From contig NZ_JBHTCT010000012.1 of NCBI RefSeq assembly GCF_042665595.1, positions 304,908 to 368,907 of the forward strand: DNA of 64,000 bases. The letters are read 5' to 3'. The stretch's first letter is position 1. Every line of letters starts with the position of its first letter. The translations under genes and the position numbers were made by a program. This DNA is from Bhargavaea changchunensis. GTDB lineage: Bacteria; Bacillota; Bacilli; Bacillales_A; Planococcaceae. Positions 35,476 through 43,213 of the stretch are shown here, piece after piece. Below the pieces are notes generated by a model, which did no database searches, was not told the DNA's origin, and saw only the letters and a list, made by a program, of their open reading frames with translations.

Positions 35476-36945
35476 TCAGCCTTCCATCACTTCGAGAGGA
35501 GGCTGTTCCATTTCCGCTGTTTCCTGAGGCTGTGTCATCAGGGAGACCACCACAAAGGCGAGAATCGAAATGACGAGCGAGATCGCCCCGACCACGACGC
35601 CTTCAGGGAGAATGGTGATTCCATACTTTTTAAGGATTTCAAAAGTAAAGTTCAGGAATACCCCGAGAATGATGCTGGTGACCGCCCCCTGCTTGGTAGC
35701 CCGCTTCCATACCAGCCCGAGCACAACTGCCGGGAAAACGGCGGCTGCGAATGTCCCCCATCCAAATACACCGAGTAGCGCAACAAGTGTATCCATATAG
35801 AATGAGAACAAGGTAGAAACGACGAGCAGTCCGAATACGACGATCCGGTTCCAGAGAAGCTCGTTTTTGACTTCCTTCCCAAATGCACGCGGAATATCCC
35901 GAACGAGACTTGCTGCACCGAGCGTCACGAAACCGGATCCCGTTGACATGATGGCAGCAAGGAGGCCGGCAAGGACCAATCCACTGATGACGGATGGGGT
36001 GAATGCCGTGACAAACACGACGAGTGAATCGTCGGCAGAGGCGACTTCCGGGAATCTGCCCTGAATCTGAAGTGTGCGTGCAGTCAGTCCGATGCTGACA
36101 ACAAGAAGTACGGTGATTGCATAAGCAAGTCCTGCAGTGAACGCGCCCCAGCGCAGTTCCTTGGCACTCTTGATCATCAGGAATTTATTGATGAAATGAG
36201 GCTGTCCCGCGGCTCCGAGGCTGAACAGCAGGAACCAGCACGCAATGGTAATCAGAGAGAAGTTCCCGAAAGGCGATGCCAGCAACGGATCGGATGACTG
36301 CAGCGTTTCCGTAATGTTCTGCATGCCGCCGCCGACATTCAATGCAAAGAAGAAGATCACGATTGAAACAGCGATCATGATGACGCCCTGGAACAAATCG
36401 GTATAGACCGATGCAATGATTCCTCCGCCGACGGAGTAGAAGGCCAAAATTCCAAGGCCGATCAGTGCCCCAACGGCAGGGGAAACGCCGAAAATGGAGT
36501 GCATGATGACACCCATCGCCTGTACCTGTGTGCCCAGATACCCGATGACGCCAAGCGTAATGGCAAGTCCGAGCCATCCGCGGACGGATCGGCTGTTGTA
36601 CCGCTTCTCCACCACGTCTCCAAGTGTGAAAACGTCCCCGTGCTCACCCATCATCCAGATTCGCTTGCCGACCAGGAACCAGGTCAGAGCAAATCCAAGC
36701 GGAGCCGCAATCAGGACGCCTGCGGCAAAGCCCATTCCCCCTGTAAAGGTCTGCCCGGCCCCTCCAAGAAGTCCGAAACCGCTTTGTATGGACGTGAACG
36801 CCGCAATGGCCATGACAAACATGCCGAGGCTTCTGCCTGCAACCAGAAAATCACTGGCTGACTTTGTCCTTCTTGTAGCCCAGACGCCGATCAGGATACA
36901 GATAACCAGATAGATCGCAACGATGCTGATAATCGTGACGTTCAT
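35476..36945 (-). CDS. Sodium:solute symporter (SSS) family protein
   Basis: The 489-residue protein has about thirteen membrane segments and the SSS signature region (GGGIIASVYTDLFQGVIM, AGLLAAIMSTGSGFVTLGAASLVRDIP). It resembles the pantothenate/proline/acetate-type symporters that import carboxylates or amino acids with sodium. It overlaps the small membrane-protein gene upstream by 4 bp and precedes the acyl-CoA ligase by 26 bp. Confidence 0.88.
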   Translation of the reverse strand: MNVTIISIVAIYLVICILIGVWATRRTKSASDFLVAGRSLGMFVMAIAAFTSIQSGFGLLGGAGQTFTGGMGFAAGVLIAAPLGFALTWFLVGKRIWMMGEHGDVFTLGDVVEKRYNSRSVRGWLGLAITLGVIGYLGTQVQAMGVIMHSIFGVSPAVGALIGLGILAFYSVGGGIIASVYTDLFQGVIMIAVSIVIFFFALNVGGGMQNITETLQSSDPLLASPFGNFSLITIACWFLLFSLGAAGQPHFINKFLMIKSAKELRWGAFTAGLAYAITVLLVVSIGLTARTLQIQGRFPEVASADDSLVVFVTAFTPSVISGLVLAGLLAAIMSTGSGFVTLGAASLVRDIPRAFGKEVKNELLWNRIVVFGLLVVSTLFSFYMDTLVALLGVFGWGTFAAAVFPAVVLGLVWKRATKQGAVTSIILGVFLNFTFEILKKYGITILPEGVVVGAISLVISILAFVVVSLMTQPQETAEMEQPPLEVMEG

Positions 36946-37355
36946 TCAGCAACCTCCCCCGTCCTGAATTCTTTCTCCATCTCCTCGGTATCGCCCGGAT
37001 CAAATATCAGAGCATAGATGAGAGAGGCAATGACGGCCAGCGGGAGGATACCGAGCAGATAAATCGCAAGGCTCGGAGTCATCCCCAGAATGTAGGAACT
37101 TCCTCCAGCCGGATCACTCCGCGTAATCACGTCAAGAATGATAAACAGTGTCAGATAACCTCCGGCAATTACGAGCGGGACCCAAAGCAATCCTCGCTTT
37201 TTCTTGACCGCGTTCCACATCCCGACCGTAATGGCCACACCGATGACAACCAGATACGGATACAGAATGAGTCTCCAAGATTCCAAGAACATGCCGACCA
37301 AAGACAGTACAATGAGTCCTGAAAATAAGTACATGATCCGGTCCGAAACGTACAA
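36942..37355 (-). CDS. Small membrane protein co-encoded with the symporter
   Basis: The 137-residue protein has four predicted membrane segments (about 8-23, 30-44, 55-75, 90-115) and an acidic C-terminal tail. I do not recognise the family. The start is TTG 37355, eight bases after AAGGAGG. Its stop overlaps the symporter start by 4 bp, and it is first in the operon, so it is probably an accessory subunit or assembly partner of the symporter. That role is inferred from coupling only. Confidence 0.7.
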   Translation of the reverse strand: MYVSDRIMYLFSGLIVLSLVGMFLESWRLILYPYLVVIGVAITVGMWNAVKKKRGLLWVPLVIAGGYLTLFIILDVITRSDPAGGSSYILGMTPSLAIYLLGILPLAVIASLIYALIFDPGDTEEMEKEFRTGEVAE

Positions 37356-37408
37356 GCTGACAACCTCCTTTGATTATGTGTCGGCGGTGAACCGCCGTTA
37401 AAACCTAC

Positions 37409-37422
37409 AGAAAGCGTTTTCA
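37409..37422. promoter_or_regulatory. cre box (CcpA) of the symporter-ligase-MaoC operon
   Basis: AGAAAGCGTTTTCA matches 13 of 14 cre consensus positions and lies about 11-24 bp after the predicted transcription start, a position where CcpA acts as a roadblock. Confidence 0.8.
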
Positions 37423-37439
37423 ATTGTCTGAATGAATAA

Positions 37440-37468
37440 AATATATTGAACAAACCCCGGTCTGTCAA
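37440..37468 (-). promoter_or_regulatory. Sigma-A promoter of the symporter-ligase-MaoC operon
   Basis: On the minus strand a perfect TTGACA (37463-37468), a 17-bp spacer and TATATT (37440-37445) precede the cre box. The remaining 200 bp of this gap up to the next terminator shows nothing else. Confidence 0.85.
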
Positions 37469-37657
37469 TCTCTTATCAATATTAACCATTTGTATATACT
37501 CCTTTTATTTCAACGGGATATTTTCAGACGATACAGTTATTCATCCCTGAAACGCATACTCTCAATCTGATATTAGCTGGAAATGATATTCTGAAATACT
37601 ACTTACCTAGCACTAAAATATATTATTAATTGTTCGTAAAGCCCGGTTGGAAGCAAA

Positions 37658-37690
37658 AAAATGAGGACCCCCGACTTTCGGGATCCTCCT
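37658..37690 (-). terminator. Terminator of the frameshifted SDR gene
   Basis: A stem GAGGATCCCG with CGGGGGTCCTC (37664-37688, one mismatch) is followed on the minus strand by TTTTTTTGC. Confidence 0.8.
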
Positions 37691-37702
37691 GACCTTTCCT
37701 AT

Positions 37703-38489
37703 TTAATACTTATAAGACTGACCGCCATCAATCGGGATGACCGCCGCATTGATGAAGCCGGCCTGATCGGAAAGGAGGAAAGCTACCAGATAGCCCACTT
37801 CCTCCGGCTTGCCGAATCGCTTCATCGGGTTCGGCTGGACGAATTCCTTTCCGACTTCTTCCCAATTGTCGCCGGCCATCTGGCGGAGTGAGCCTTCGAC
37901 CATCGGCGTCATGATCGCTCCCGGAGCAATGGCTTTAATGCTGACACCGTATTGTCCGTATTCGATCGCGGAGTTGCGGGTCAGGCCGACAACGCCGTGC
38001 TTGCTGGCCGCATAGCCGACTGGTTCCCGACGCCCCGGATGCCTCCGACTGACGCTGTGTTGACGACGGAGCCGGAACCCTGTTTTTTCATGACCGCCAG
38101 CACATACTTCATGCCATAGAAAACACCGTTCAGGTTGATGCTGACGACTTTCTGGAATTCATCGATGCCAAAGTCTTCTGTGAGATTCTGTTTGCCCTCG
38201 ATGCCGGCATTGTTGAAGAATGCGTCTATCCGGCCAAAGTGTGCCATGGTGTCATCGACATACTTCTTGACCTGCTCCTCCTCTGCCACGTTTGCTGTCA
38301 GGAGAAGAACTTCTGCTTCCGGGGCCGCCTCCATGATCGCCTGTTTGGTCTCTTCAAGACCTTGTGCAGTCAAATCGACCAGAGTCAGTTTGGCCCCTTC
38401 CTTGGCAACCTGCAGCGCAGCCGCCCTGCCAGTCCGGAACCCGCACCCGTCATCAAAACCACTTTTCCTTCAAATCGGTTCGTCATCAT
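37703..38489 (-). pseudogene. SDR family oxidoreductase broken by two single-base deletions
   Basis: Read in three frames this is one complete short-chain dehydrogenase: MTNRFEGKVVLMTGAGSGL, then FFNNAGIEG and SVVNTASVGGIRGVGNQS, then MTPMVEG to the end IDGGQSYKY. The frame is lost twice, near 38425 and near 38025. In both places restoring one G (GGC to GGGC) gives the expected protein (GLGRAAALQVAKEG and NQSGYAASKHG), with total length exactly 262 residues. The Tyr-Lys pair lies at the second break. Either a recent pseudogene or two homopolymer sequencing errors. It has a good ribosome binding site and terminator. Confidence 0.85.
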
Positions 38490-38574
38490 CTCATCCTCTC
38501 CGTGCCGAAAATGATCGGCAGTGCTACCTGCTATCATTCCCAGGATGGGATGATGAAAAACGGACAAAAAAAGA

Positions 38575-38601
38575 AAACCGGAGCCTTTTCGGCTCCGGTT
38601 T
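38575..38601 (-). terminator. Terminator of the ferredoxin gene
   Basis: A perfect 11-bp stem (38575-38585 with 38591-38601) overlaps the stop codon and is followed on the minus strand by TCTTTTTTTG. Confidence 0.9.
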
Positions 38602-38839
38602 AAGCTTCCATAAAGAACTGTTTAGCCTTTTCGATGAACGGCTGGTCTTCCGGAAGCAGATCGTCTTCATAAAAGATTGCATCCACCGGGCAGACTGCTG
38701 TGCATGCGCCGCAGTCGATGCAGAGATCCGGATCGATAAAGAATTGGTCTTCTCCTTCGATGATGCAATCTACCGGACATACGTCCACACATTCACCGGC
38801 TTTTTCGCCGATGCACGGTGCCGTAATCACGTGTGTCAT
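38600..38839 (-). CDS. 7Fe-type ferredoxin
   Basis: The 79-residue protein has cysteines at 9, 17, 21, 25, 40, 43, 46 and 50. Cys9, Cys17 and Cys50 fit a [3Fe-4S] cluster and Cys21, Cys40, Cys43 and Cys46 a [4Fe-4S] cluster, the spacing of Azotobacter-type 7Fe ferredoxins. It carries electrons to an unidentified partner in the cytoplasm. ATG 38839 is chosen because AAGGAG lies 9 nt upstream. It is monocistronic and divergent from the copper-storage gene. Confidence 0.9.
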   Translation of the reverse strand: MTHVITAPCIGEKAGECVDVCPVDCIIEGEDQFFIDPDLCIDCGACTAVCPVDAIFYEDDLLPEDQPFIEKAKQFFMEA

Positions 38840-38991
38840 CTTCATCACTCCTTACCTATTCAAGTTACCATATTTCCCGCGCTTTCGCTCCCGAAAACAT
38901 GAACTTGTCGAAATTTCTCCTGTTTCGTCACGTCTGAAACGGGAACAACATGATTGTACAAAGATTTCGGTCAAACAGGAGGGATTCCAAG

Positions 38992-39318
38992 ATGGCTCAT
39001 GAACAGCATCAGGAGCTTTTGAAGACGCTGCGCGAGTGCATGGAAGCCTGCAACCACTGCTTTGATGCATGCCTGAAGGAAGAAAATGTGAAGATGATGG
39101 CAGAGTGTATCCGGCTCGACCGGGAATGCGCGGACATGTGCGGATTCCTGGAAGCGGCGATCAGCCGAAATTCACCATTTGTCAGGCAACTCGCCCAAGT
39201 TTGCGCGGACATCTGCGAAGCTTGCGGTGAAGAGTGCAGGAAGCACGACCATGAGCACTGCCAGAAGTGTGCAGAAGCGTGCATGAAGTGCGCGGAAGCA
39301 TGCCGCAATGCCGCATAA
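38992..39318 (+). CDS. Four-helix-bundle copper-binding protein (Csp/YhjQ-like)
   Basis: The 108-residue protein contains 15 cysteines arranged mostly as CxxxC along helices (CMEACNHCFDAC, CADMC, CADICEACGEEC, CQKCAEACMKCAEAC), the pattern of copper storage proteins and Bacillus YhjQ. Such tetrameric four-helix bundles hold many Cu(I) ions inside the bundle. ATG 38992 follows AGGAGGG. It lacks a signal peptide, so the cytosolic Csp3 type is likely. The next gene downstream, YdhK, also has a link to metal stress. Confidence 0.88.
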   Translation: MAHEQHQELLKTLRECMEACNHCFDACLKEENVKMMAECIRLDRECADMCGFLEAAISRNSPFVRQLAQVCADICEACGEECRKHDHEHCQKCAEACMKCAEACRNAA

Positions 39319-39340
39319 GCCAAAGGACAAACCGACATGT

Positions 39341-39395
39341 TGAGGAGCGACTGCAGGCGGGGAACCCGGTTTCCTGCCTGTTCCTCATTTTACAT
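39341..39395 (+). terminator. Terminator of the copper-binding protein gene
   Basis: An imperfect hairpin (GAGGA with TCCTC outside, GCAGG with CCTGC inside) ends in ATTTTAC, 22 bp after the stop. Confidence 0.6.
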
Positions 39396-39452
39396 ACCAT
39401 TCCCGGTAAACGGGTAAGTGATTATTAATTCACCAACACGGGAGGAAAGAAC

Positions 39453-40082
39453 ATGACCTTTAGGAAAACACTGATCCCTTTAAGCACACTGATCTTGCTT
39501 TTATCTGCCTGTGGGGCAAATGACGGACAGGATGATGCACAGCCGGAAGAAAACCCGACAGGCGAGGAACAGCAATATGACCGGGACGAATCCAATGACC
39601 CGTACGAGATGCATGACTCCGACGACCGTTCGGATATGCACAACATGCATGGTGGCGGTTCAGGAGAAGTTCCGGAAAGCCTGAAAGCGGCAGAAAACCC
39701 TGAATTCCCCGTCGGTTCCGAAGTGGTCATGCATGCCGATCATATGCCGGGCATGGACGGCGTGAAGGCAACGGTCACTGGCGCGTATGACACAACCGCC
39801 TACTCGGTGACGTACACTCCAACTGACGGGGGCAAACCGGTAGAAGACCATAAGTGGATCGTCCACGAAGAACTCCAAAACCCAGGTGATGCCCCGCTTG
39901 AAGAAGGCACAACCGTCACTCTGGAAGCGGATCATATGCCGGGAATGGATGACGCGGAAGCCATTATCGAGTCTGCCAAGCAGACAACCGTCTATATGGT
40001 TGATTTCGTATCAGCTGAAAGCGGCGAAGAAGTGAAGAATCATAAATGGGTCACTGAAGATGAATTGTCGGAACCTGAATAA
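39453..40082 (+). CDS. YdhK-family lipoprotein with two DUF1541 repeats
   Basis: The 209-residue protein has a lipoprotein signal with Cys20 (LLSAC), an acidic low-complexity linker with Met/His residues (HDSDD, MHNMHGG), and two tandem DUF1541 repeats, each with ADHMPGM near the start and HKWV or HKWI near the end (about 83-142 and 147-206). YdhK is a cell-surface lipoprotein of Bacillus; the His/Met content and the neighbouring copper-storage gene suggest metal binding, as inference. ATG 39453 follows GGGAGG. Confidence 0.88.
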   Translation: MTFRKTLIPLSTLILLLSACGANDGQDDAQPEENPTGEEQQYDRDESNDPYEMHDSDDRSDMHNMHGGGSGEVPESLKAAENPEFPVGSEVVMHADHMPGMDGVKATVTGAYDTTAYSVTYTPTDGGKPVEDHKWIVHEELQNPGDAPLEEGTTVTLEADHMPGMDDAEAIIESAKQTTVYMVDFVSAESGEEVKNHKWVTEDELSEPE

Positions 40083-40089
40083 GATTTAA

Positions 40090-40118
40090 AGCAAAGGAAT
40101 CGCCTTTGCTTTTTTTCA
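40090..40118 (+). terminator. Terminator of the ydhK-like gene
   Basis: A 9-bp stem (40090-40098 with 40104-40112) is followed by a run of T residues. Confidence 0.9.
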
Positions 40119-40211
40119 TGGTCTGCATACGCAGATTATTTTATCGACCAGATTGCCATCGGCGAATTGAGGGAACGAAATCAATAACAGTCAGACAGAG
40201 AAGGTGAAGAA

Positions 40212-40784
40212 ATGGAACTCTATACGATCGGGCACTCCACGCATGATGAAGAGGAATTCCTCAAGCTGCTCCATGATGCGGGTGTTGAACTGCTTGTCGA
40301 TGTGCGTGCTTTTCCGGGGAGCCGGAAATTCCCTTGGTTCCATACGGATCGGATGAAGGAGTGGCTTCCGGAAAACGGGGTCGGCTACTTGCATATCCGT
40401 GAGCTTGGAGGACGGCGCAGGAAATCCAAGGTTGTCAGCGAGGAGGTGAATGCAGGCTGGAACAACCGCTCCTTCCACAACTACGCGGACTATACGCAGG
40501 AAAAGGAGTTCAAGGAAGGACTACAAAAACTGCAGGATGCGGCAGCAGGAAAGCGTGCGGCAGTTTGCTGTTCAGAACGCCACCCTGCTCGCTGCCACCG
40601 CATGCTCATCAGTAATTACATCGCCCTTCACGGAGTTGAGGTGTTTCATATTCTTGACAGTAATGATGGAGAGACTACTATTGAGCCGCATCAGCCGGGT
40701 CGCTGGGGTGCCGAGCCGGTAATGCGGGACGACGGCGAAGTGGTCTATCCTGATAAAAATGAACAAGAAGCCGATGCGGACTGA
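40212..40784 (+). CDS. DUF488 family protein
   Basis: The 190-residue protein shows the DUF488 signatures: YTIGHSTHDEEEFLKLL at the start, VDVRAFPGSRKFPWF near 30-44, and VCCSERHPARCHRMLI near 118-133 with its clustered cysteines and histidines. The function of the family is unknown, though the Cys/His cluster suggests metal binding or redox chemistry. ATG 40212 follows GAGAAGG. It converges with paiB and shares a bidirectional terminator. Confidence 0.85.
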   Translation: MELYTIGHSTHDEEEFLKLLHDAGVELLVDVRAFPGSRKFPWFHTDRMKEWLPENGVGYLHIRELGGRRRKSKVVSEEVNAGWNNRSFHNYADYTQEKEFKEGLQKLQDAAAGKRAAVCCSERHPARCHRMLISNYIALHGVEVFHILDSNDGETTIEPHQPGRWGAEPVMRDDGEVVYPDKNEQEADAD

Positions 40785-40796
40785 CGCATCGGCTTC
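40767..40796. terminator. Bidirectional terminator between DUF488 gene and paiB
   Basis: A perfect 12-bp stem (40767-40778 with 40785-40796) separates two convergent genes and overlaps the DUF488 stop. Confidence 0.85.
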
Positions 40797-40801
40797 TCTC
40801 A

Positions 40802-41413
40802 TTAATCAGTTCTTTTTGCCTCCATCAGTGCCGCCATCCTGTCTGACTCGGCACCGCCTTCTCCGCGCAACCCGTCAATGATGTTTTTGTAATCGGTGCT
40901 GTTCCGGTTCTGGCTAAGTTTGTATGCAGCCTGGATTTCATCCACTCTGACCTTAAAGCCGACAACGCCATTTATCTGCTTTTTCGTATCCTCGGACAGG
41001 TTTTCCCACAGTACCGGATTTTCCCGATGCTGTTCATATTTCCTCATCAGCAACGCGAGTTCTTCCTCGAGCTCGTTTTCATCCATCAGCTTTGCTTGCC
41101 CGTACAGATGGACTGCCTGGTAGTTCCAGGTGGAAACATTTTCATGGGTATACCAGGATGCCGAGACATAGGCATGCGGGCCTTGTATCATGATAAGCAC
41201 TTCCTGCTCATCGATCGTCTTCCACTGAGGGTTCGCCTTGGCGAAATGCCCCGTGACAAACCATTCTTCTCCGATCCTCCTAAACTGGAAAGGCAGATGG
41301 GTCGCGACCGGCCTTCCGTTATGTACGGTCACCACCGAACCAAAAGCGTGCTACTCAACAAAGCTCCTGATTTCTTCAAAGTCCGTGACCTTGAACAGCT
41401 TCGGTATGAACAT
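40802..41413 (-). pseudogene. paiB: paiB-like FMN-binding regulator interrupted by an amber codon
   Basis: The full reading from ATG 41413 gives a 203-residue PaiB-like protein, the normal length, but codon 21 is TAG (41351-41353) in the context FVE-stop-HAFGSVVTVHNG. A CAG to TAG transition explains it. The rest is intact and well conserved (RPVATHLPFQF, VTGHFAKANPQWK, VSASWY). PaiB is a repressor of degradative-enzyme and sporulation genes. Re-initiation at GTG codons 26-27 could still give a shorter protein. It follows paiA by 12 bp as in Bacillus. Confidence 0.85.
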
Positions 41414-41425
41414 CGGAATCCCCCC

Positions 41426-41944
41426 TTAATCGAATTTCATTTCCATGATAAAGTCGGTCTGTTCGTCATCCCCCATGAAGAATGTATGTTCGCCTGCGCG
41501 GATGAAACCAAGCTTCTCATAAAATGCGATGGCCTTCTCATTTTCCTCCCAGACGCCCAGCCAGACTTTAGTTTTTCCTTCTTCTCTGGCAAGGTCCAAT
41601 GCGTGGCCAAACAGCATTTTCCCAAGTCCCTGATTCTGGAACCTGCCACTGATATAGATCCGCTCCACTTCAAGCGATTTGTCGCCCATCTCCTCCGACT
41701 GGGCTTTTCCTGTATTGACCTTCAGATAGCCTGCGGTTTTCCCATCCTTCTCAATGAAGAAAAATCGAGATTCAGGATGGTCTATTTCTCCTTTTAACCG
41801 TTCCGGATCAAACGCCCGTTCGAGATAGGCATTTAGGCTTTCGGGTGAGTTCTGTGCTCCGAACGTCTCCCGAAACGTATCAATGCTGATATTCCGGAGT
41901 GGTTCCAGGTCTTCATATGTACACCGCCTAATTTCGACAACCAT
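41426..41944 (-). CDS. paiA: Spermidine/spermine N-acetyltransferase PaiA
   Basis: The 172-residue GNAT protein has the acetyl-CoA loop RFQNQGLGKMLF near 100-112 and the PaiA-specific LGVWEENEKAIAFYEKLGFIRAGEHTFFMGDDEQTD. PaiA acetylates polyamines and works with PaiB in Bacillus. Here the downstream paiB is interrupted. A MarR regulator lies directly upstream on the same strand with only 16 bp between, so it may control both. Confidence 0.9.
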   Translation of the reverse strand: MVVEIRRCTYEDLEPLRNISIDTFRETFGAQNSPESLNAYLERAFDPERLKGEIDHPESRFFFIEKDGKTAGYLKVNTGKAQSEEMGDKSLEVERIYISGRFQNQGLGKMLFGHALDLAREEGKTKVWLGVWEENEKAIAFYEKLGFIRAGEHTFFMGDDEQTDFIMEMKFD

Positions 41945-41960
41945 GACTGTCCCTCCTTGT

Positions 41961-42410
41961 TCAATAGTTTCGCTTATTTCCTTTCTTCACGTACTCCCAG
42001 TCTTTTTCCACGTTTTTCCTGACCCGCCGAAGCAGGCGGAGGAGAATGTCCGCTTCATCCTCAGAAAAACCCTCAAGTGCAATTGAGTTGGAATGCTCAT
42101 GTTCCCTTACGATGAATGGGTACACAGATAGGCCCTTATCAGTCGGAAAGAGTTTCTTGATTCTCCGATTGGTTTCATCATCCCGTTTCTCGATGAACCC
42201 TCTCTCTTCCAACTTCATGATCGCCCTCGCAGCCGTCGTCCGGTCCACCTTAATCATTTCGGCCAGCTTTTCCTGGATGATTCCCGGATTCTCGCAGATT
42301 CTTGCCATATACAGATACTGGCCCTTTGAGAGATTGGCTTCCTTGAATTCGATGTTGCTGATGGAATCCAGCGACCTCGCGATCATGCCGATTTCCCGAA
42401 GAAGCTCCAT
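41961..42410 (-). CDS. MarR-family transcriptional regulator
   Basis: The 149-residue protein has the MarR winged helix: LSKGQYLYMARICENPGIIQEKLAEMIKVDRTTAARAIMKLEERGFIEK (about 28-76) followed by the wing DETNRRIKKLFPTDKG. ATG 42410 follows AAAGGAG. Two copies of a GTTGCATTTGCA(A)C box lie upstream and suggest autoregulation. It is the first gene of an operon with paiA and paiB, a combination implying control of polyamine acetylation. Confidence 0.88.
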   Translation of the reverse strand: MELLREIGMIARSLDSISNIEFKEANLSKGQYLYMARICENPGIIQEKLAEMIKVDRTTAARAIMKLEERGFIEKRDDETNRRIKKLFPTDKGLSVYPFIVREHEHSNSIALEGFSEDEADILLRLLRRVRKNVEKDWEYVKKGNKRNY

Positions 42411-42433
42411 TTCGTCATCTCCTTTCCCCTATA

Positions 42434-42447
42434 GTTGCATTTGCAAC
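42434..42447. promoter_or_regulatory. Putative MarR operator 1
   Basis: GTTGCATTTGCAAC has 6-bp inverted arms (GTTGCA and TGCAAC) around TT. It lies just before the MarR ribosome binding site, where bound protein would block transcription. Confidence 0.6.
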
Positions 42448-42479
42448 ATCATACTTAACCCGATTTTACTTTTAAGTTA

Positions 42480-42492
42480 GTGCAAATGCAAC
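42480..42492. promoter_or_regulatory. Putative MarR operator 2
   Basis: GTGCAAATGCAAC is the same box in opposite orientation, about 46 bp from operator 1, so the two flank the likely promoter region. Confidence 0.55.
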
Positions 42493-42504
42493 ATTCTCGT
42501 TAGC

Positions 42505-42537
42505 GAATAAAAACCGATGCGGATTTCACATCGGCTT
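42505..42537 (-). terminator. Terminator of the broken GNAT gene
   Basis: A stem with arms 42513-42519 and 42529-42535 is followed on the minus strand by TTTTTATTCG. Confidence 0.75.
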
Positions 42538-42539
42538 GG

Positions 42540-43075
42540 TTACTGATTATTGAAAGGCTCTGGGTATTCCACTACTCCACTCACTTGGTCTAACGATCCT
42601 GCAACAAGTTCAAGCGCCATAAACACATTTTCCGGAACATCAAATGGTGGATGGATGCCCCAATCAGCTGCTTTTCTGAAGCCGAATTTCGGATAATAGT
42701 CAGGATGTCCGAGAACAATTACCGATTGGAAACCAAGTTCTCTCGCTTTTCCAGTGCCGCTTTGATCAGCCGGCTCCCGATCCCCTGGTTCTGAAATATT
42801 GGCAGGACGGATACCGGTGCCAGCGCAAGCGAGCCTTCAGAGTTCTTTCCCTCAACAATCCGGATCTTGGTAACCAGGATGTGACCGACAATCTGCCCGG
42901 ACTTATTTTCAGCCACGATTGATAATTCCGGAACGTAGGCGTCGGATACACGAAGCCGGCCGACCAGAATGTGTTCATTCTGATCGCTCATTTCAACATC
43001 CCGGAAGGCCTGCTCCACCACATGGCTGATTGTCTCAAAGTCCCTTGGCAAGCTTTTTCTGATGGTTACTTCCAC
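42540..43075 (-). pseudogene. GNAT acetyltransferase broken by one single-base deletion
   Basis: The first 120 codons are a normal GNAT (ISHVVEQAFRD, SLALAPVSVLPIFQNQGIGSRLI), then the frame is lost at GCACTGGAAAAGCG near 42752. Adding one A to the A run restores KARELGFQSVIVLGHPDYYPKFGF and gives exactly 178 residues, typical of the YhbS-type family. The start is read as GTG 43075, six bases after AGGGG. As with the SDR at 37703, the defect is one lost base in a homopolymer, so a sequencing error is a real alternative to a pseudogene. Confidence 0.8.
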
Positions 43076-43175
43076 ATGCATCCCCTACTTTGTTGTGTAT
43101 GGTATCTGTATGACTTCCTTATATCTTATTTACGGCCATTGCCTGTGAAAAGTTTCACATAATTATTCATCAAAG

Positions 43176-43211
43176 ATAAAAAGCGATCCGCCTTTTTGGA
43201 CGAATCGCTTT
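43176..43211 (-). terminator. Terminator of the dicarboxylate symporter gene
   Basis: A stem AAAGCGAT with ATCGCTTT plus inner GGAC/GTCC-like pairs is followed on the minus strand by TTTTATC. Confidence 0.75.
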
Positions 43212-43213
43212 AA

